Source: DATEPR01 sp036503065 (GTDB lineage Bacteria > Actinomycetota > Actinomycetes > Mycobacteriales > Pseudonocardiaceae). Taken from it: 7,629 nucleotides of DNA. The notes beneath the pieces are model-generated. The model saw only the letters and a program-made list of their open reading frames with translations, was not told the origin of the DNA and made no database searches. The stretch is taken from the NCBI GenBank assembly GCA_036503065.1, contig DASXXM010000234.1, positions 1 to 7,629 of the forward strand, in the 5' to 3' direction. The position numbers were made by a program, and so were the translations under genes. Shown here one piece after another: positions 6,762 to 7,629 of the stretch (positions are counted from its first letter, which is position 1; the number at the start of each line of letters is the position of its first letter).

Positions 6762-6796
6762 TCGAACACTGTCTTCCCGCCGGATCGCCTCGCCGC

Positions 6797-7462
6797 ATGA
6801 AGCGCGCCATGCTGTTCGCCATGACGGAGCACGACGATCTGTTGGCACTGCCCACGGCGCCGTGGGCCCTGGCCGCCCTGGACCTCGTGGTGACGCGGGA
6901 ACACCGTCCGTTGGCCAACCACAGCATCCGCAGCTACCTTTTCGCCAGGCTGCTGGCCGAGCACGAGGGGATGTGCGCCGAGGTCGATCCCGGGCTGCTG
7001 TTCGCGGCGACCGTGCTGCACGACATCGGCCTGTGCGCGGACACCACGAGTCGGGAACGGTTCGAGGTGGACGGTGCCGACCAGGCAGCGGAGTTCCTGC
7101 GCGCCAACGGTTTCGGCGAACCGGAGGTTGACGTGGTGTGGGAGGCGATCGCGCTGCACACGTCCTCCGGCATCGCGGAACGTCGCGGTCCGGTCGCCAT
7201 GCTCACCAGGGCGGGCGTGGGCATGGACTTCGGGTGGGGCACCGAGATCGTCGACGACGAGCAGGCGAGGCGGATCCACCAGGCGTATCCGCGGCTGTCG
7301 ATGGCGGTCTCGCTGGTCGACGCGATCGTGGCGCAGTGCGAGAAGGCGCCGGCGAAGGGGCCGCGCTACTCGATCGCGAGCGAGCTGACCAGGGAACGGC
7401 GGACACCACCGCACCTGACACAGCTCGAGCAGGCCGCAGCAACCTCGCGCTGGGGCGACTGA
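6797..7462 (+). CDS. HD-domain protein, cyanamide hydratase-like group
   Basis: A 221-residue protein with an HD metal-binding fold: H42 in NHSIRSYLFARLL, the H75-D76 pair in ATVLHDIGL, H121 in AIALHTSSGIA, and a likely further acidic ligand near D144 (GVGMDFGWG). FEVDGADQAAEFL (89-101) and the ALHTS segment recall the cyanamide hydratase (Ddi2/urea hydro-lyase) branch of HD proteins more than the nucleotide phosphohydrolases. The substrate cannot be deduced. The gene is divergent from a GlxA-type regulator and is its likely target. No clear RBS precedes any candidate ATG. I chose 6797; the in-frame ATGs at 6809 and 6821 are possible, and 6821 (MTEHDDLLALP) gives a more family-like N-terminus. 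A frame extension to 6713 would overlap the regulator and is unlikely. The C-terminal ~35 residues are polar and probably flexible. Confidence 0.85.
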   Translation: MKRAMLFAMTEHDDLLALPTAPWALAALDLVVTREHRPLANHSIRSYLFARLLAEHEGMCAEVDPGLLFAATVLHDIGLCADTTSRERFEVDGADQAAEFLRANGFGEPEVDVVWEAIALHTSSGIAERRGPVAMLTRAGVGMDFGWGTEIVDDEQARRIHQAYPRLSMAVSLVDAIVAQCEKAPAKGPRYSIASELTRERRTPPHLTQLEQAAATSRWGD

Positions 7463-7470
7463 CCACCTGC

Positions 7471-7499
7471 CACGGTGCGGCGGACGGGCCGCCGCAGTG
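7471..7499 (+). terminator. Hairpin downstream of the HD-domain gene, probable terminator
   Basis: A perfect 8-bp G+C-rich stem (7476-7483 with 7489-7496) encloses a 5-nt loop. Three more pairs (CAC 7471-7473 with GTG 7497-7499) extend it beyond a 2-nt bulge. It begins 8 nt after the HD gene stop. No U-tract follows, only CCATATTG. Confidence 0.6.
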
Positions 7500-7520
7500 C
7501 CATATTGCCATGACACAGCC

Positions 7521-7563
7521 CGGCGCGGAGTGCAGCGACGCGCCAGCGGCGCGGAGTGCAGCG
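7521..7563. repeat. 17-bp direct repeat pair enclosing an inverted repeat
   Basis: CGGCGCGGAGTGCAGCG occurs exactly at 7521-7537 and 7547-7563, a 26-bp period. Between them CGCGCC (7539-7544) pairs with GGCGCG (7548-7553) across a 3-nt loop. It can pair alternatively with GGCGCG of the first copy (7522-7527). Further right, GCGAGCGGAGCGAGC (7597-7611) is another repetitive motif. A small frame from the ATG at 7510 runs through all of this to the window edge, but its composition looks like translated repeat, not a gene. The whole 7463-7629 stretch is best read as non-coding. Confidence 0.65.
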
Positions 7564-7629
7564 CAGGGAAGACACTGCGTAAAGGCGGCCTGTCCCGCGA
7601 GCGGAGCGAGCCAATGTCACAGCGTCGGG

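Noticed and set aside
7510..7629. Possible small gene starting at the ATG at 7510 and leaving the window
   Set aside because: No RBS, and the translation consists of the direct-repeat sequence. It follows a terminator-like hairpin and resembles no protein I know.

Overview
The window is GC-rich throughout (by eye about two thirds G+C or more). It carries tightly packed genes with G/C-dominated third codon positions, a GTG start, ATGA stop/start coupling and a probable leaderless promoter. Together with the protein families this points to a high-GC actinobacterium, probably of the Pseudonocardiales or Streptomyces type. I cannot name the genus. I see no rRNA, tRNA, CRISPR array, transposase or phage gene.

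Layout, left to right. (1) Positions 1-1532 (+) hold the 3' part of a large secreted surface protein: three Ig-like domains and a C-terminal domain of the 'choice-of-anchor P' type, followed by a strong hairpin. (2) Positions 1625-3471 (+) are a two-gene operon. It encodes a haem-containing ferric-reductase-like membrane flavoprotein and, translationally coupled through ATGA, a membrane-anchored FMN-binding domain protein. (3) Positions 3490-4251 (-) are a convergent ApbE-type FAD:protein FMN transferase, the enzyme expected to attach FMN covalently to the product of the previous gene. A 14-bp tandem repeat lies at the convergent junction. (4) Positions 4432-5793 (+) encode a stand-alone NRPS condensation-domain-like protein, divergent from the ApbE gene. 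(5) Positions 5790-6749 (-) encode a GlxA-type AraC-family regulator (DJ-1/PfpI sensor domain plus AraC HTH). Its stop codon overlaps that of the condensation gene inside a CTAG. (6) Positions 6797-7462 (+) encode an HD-domain protein resembling the cyanamide hydratase group, divergent from the regulator across only 47 bp. (7) Positions 7463-7629 are non-coding, with a terminator-like hairpin and a cluster of direct and inverted repeats.

How the genes work together. Genes 2 and 3 form a coherent electron-transfer module. Cytosolic NAD(P)H would reduce the FAD of the reductase, electrons would cross the membrane through two b-type haems, and the extracytoplasmic FMN carried by the small anchored protein would receive them. 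ApbE supplies that FMN. The regulator and the HD protein look like a divergent regulator/target pair. The condensation-like protein has no carrier protein or adenylation domain beside it, so it is the most functionally open gene here. I see no clear, wholly new multi-gene system. The best leads are the orphan condensation protein, the compartment puzzle in the flavinylation module, and the GlxA/HD pair.
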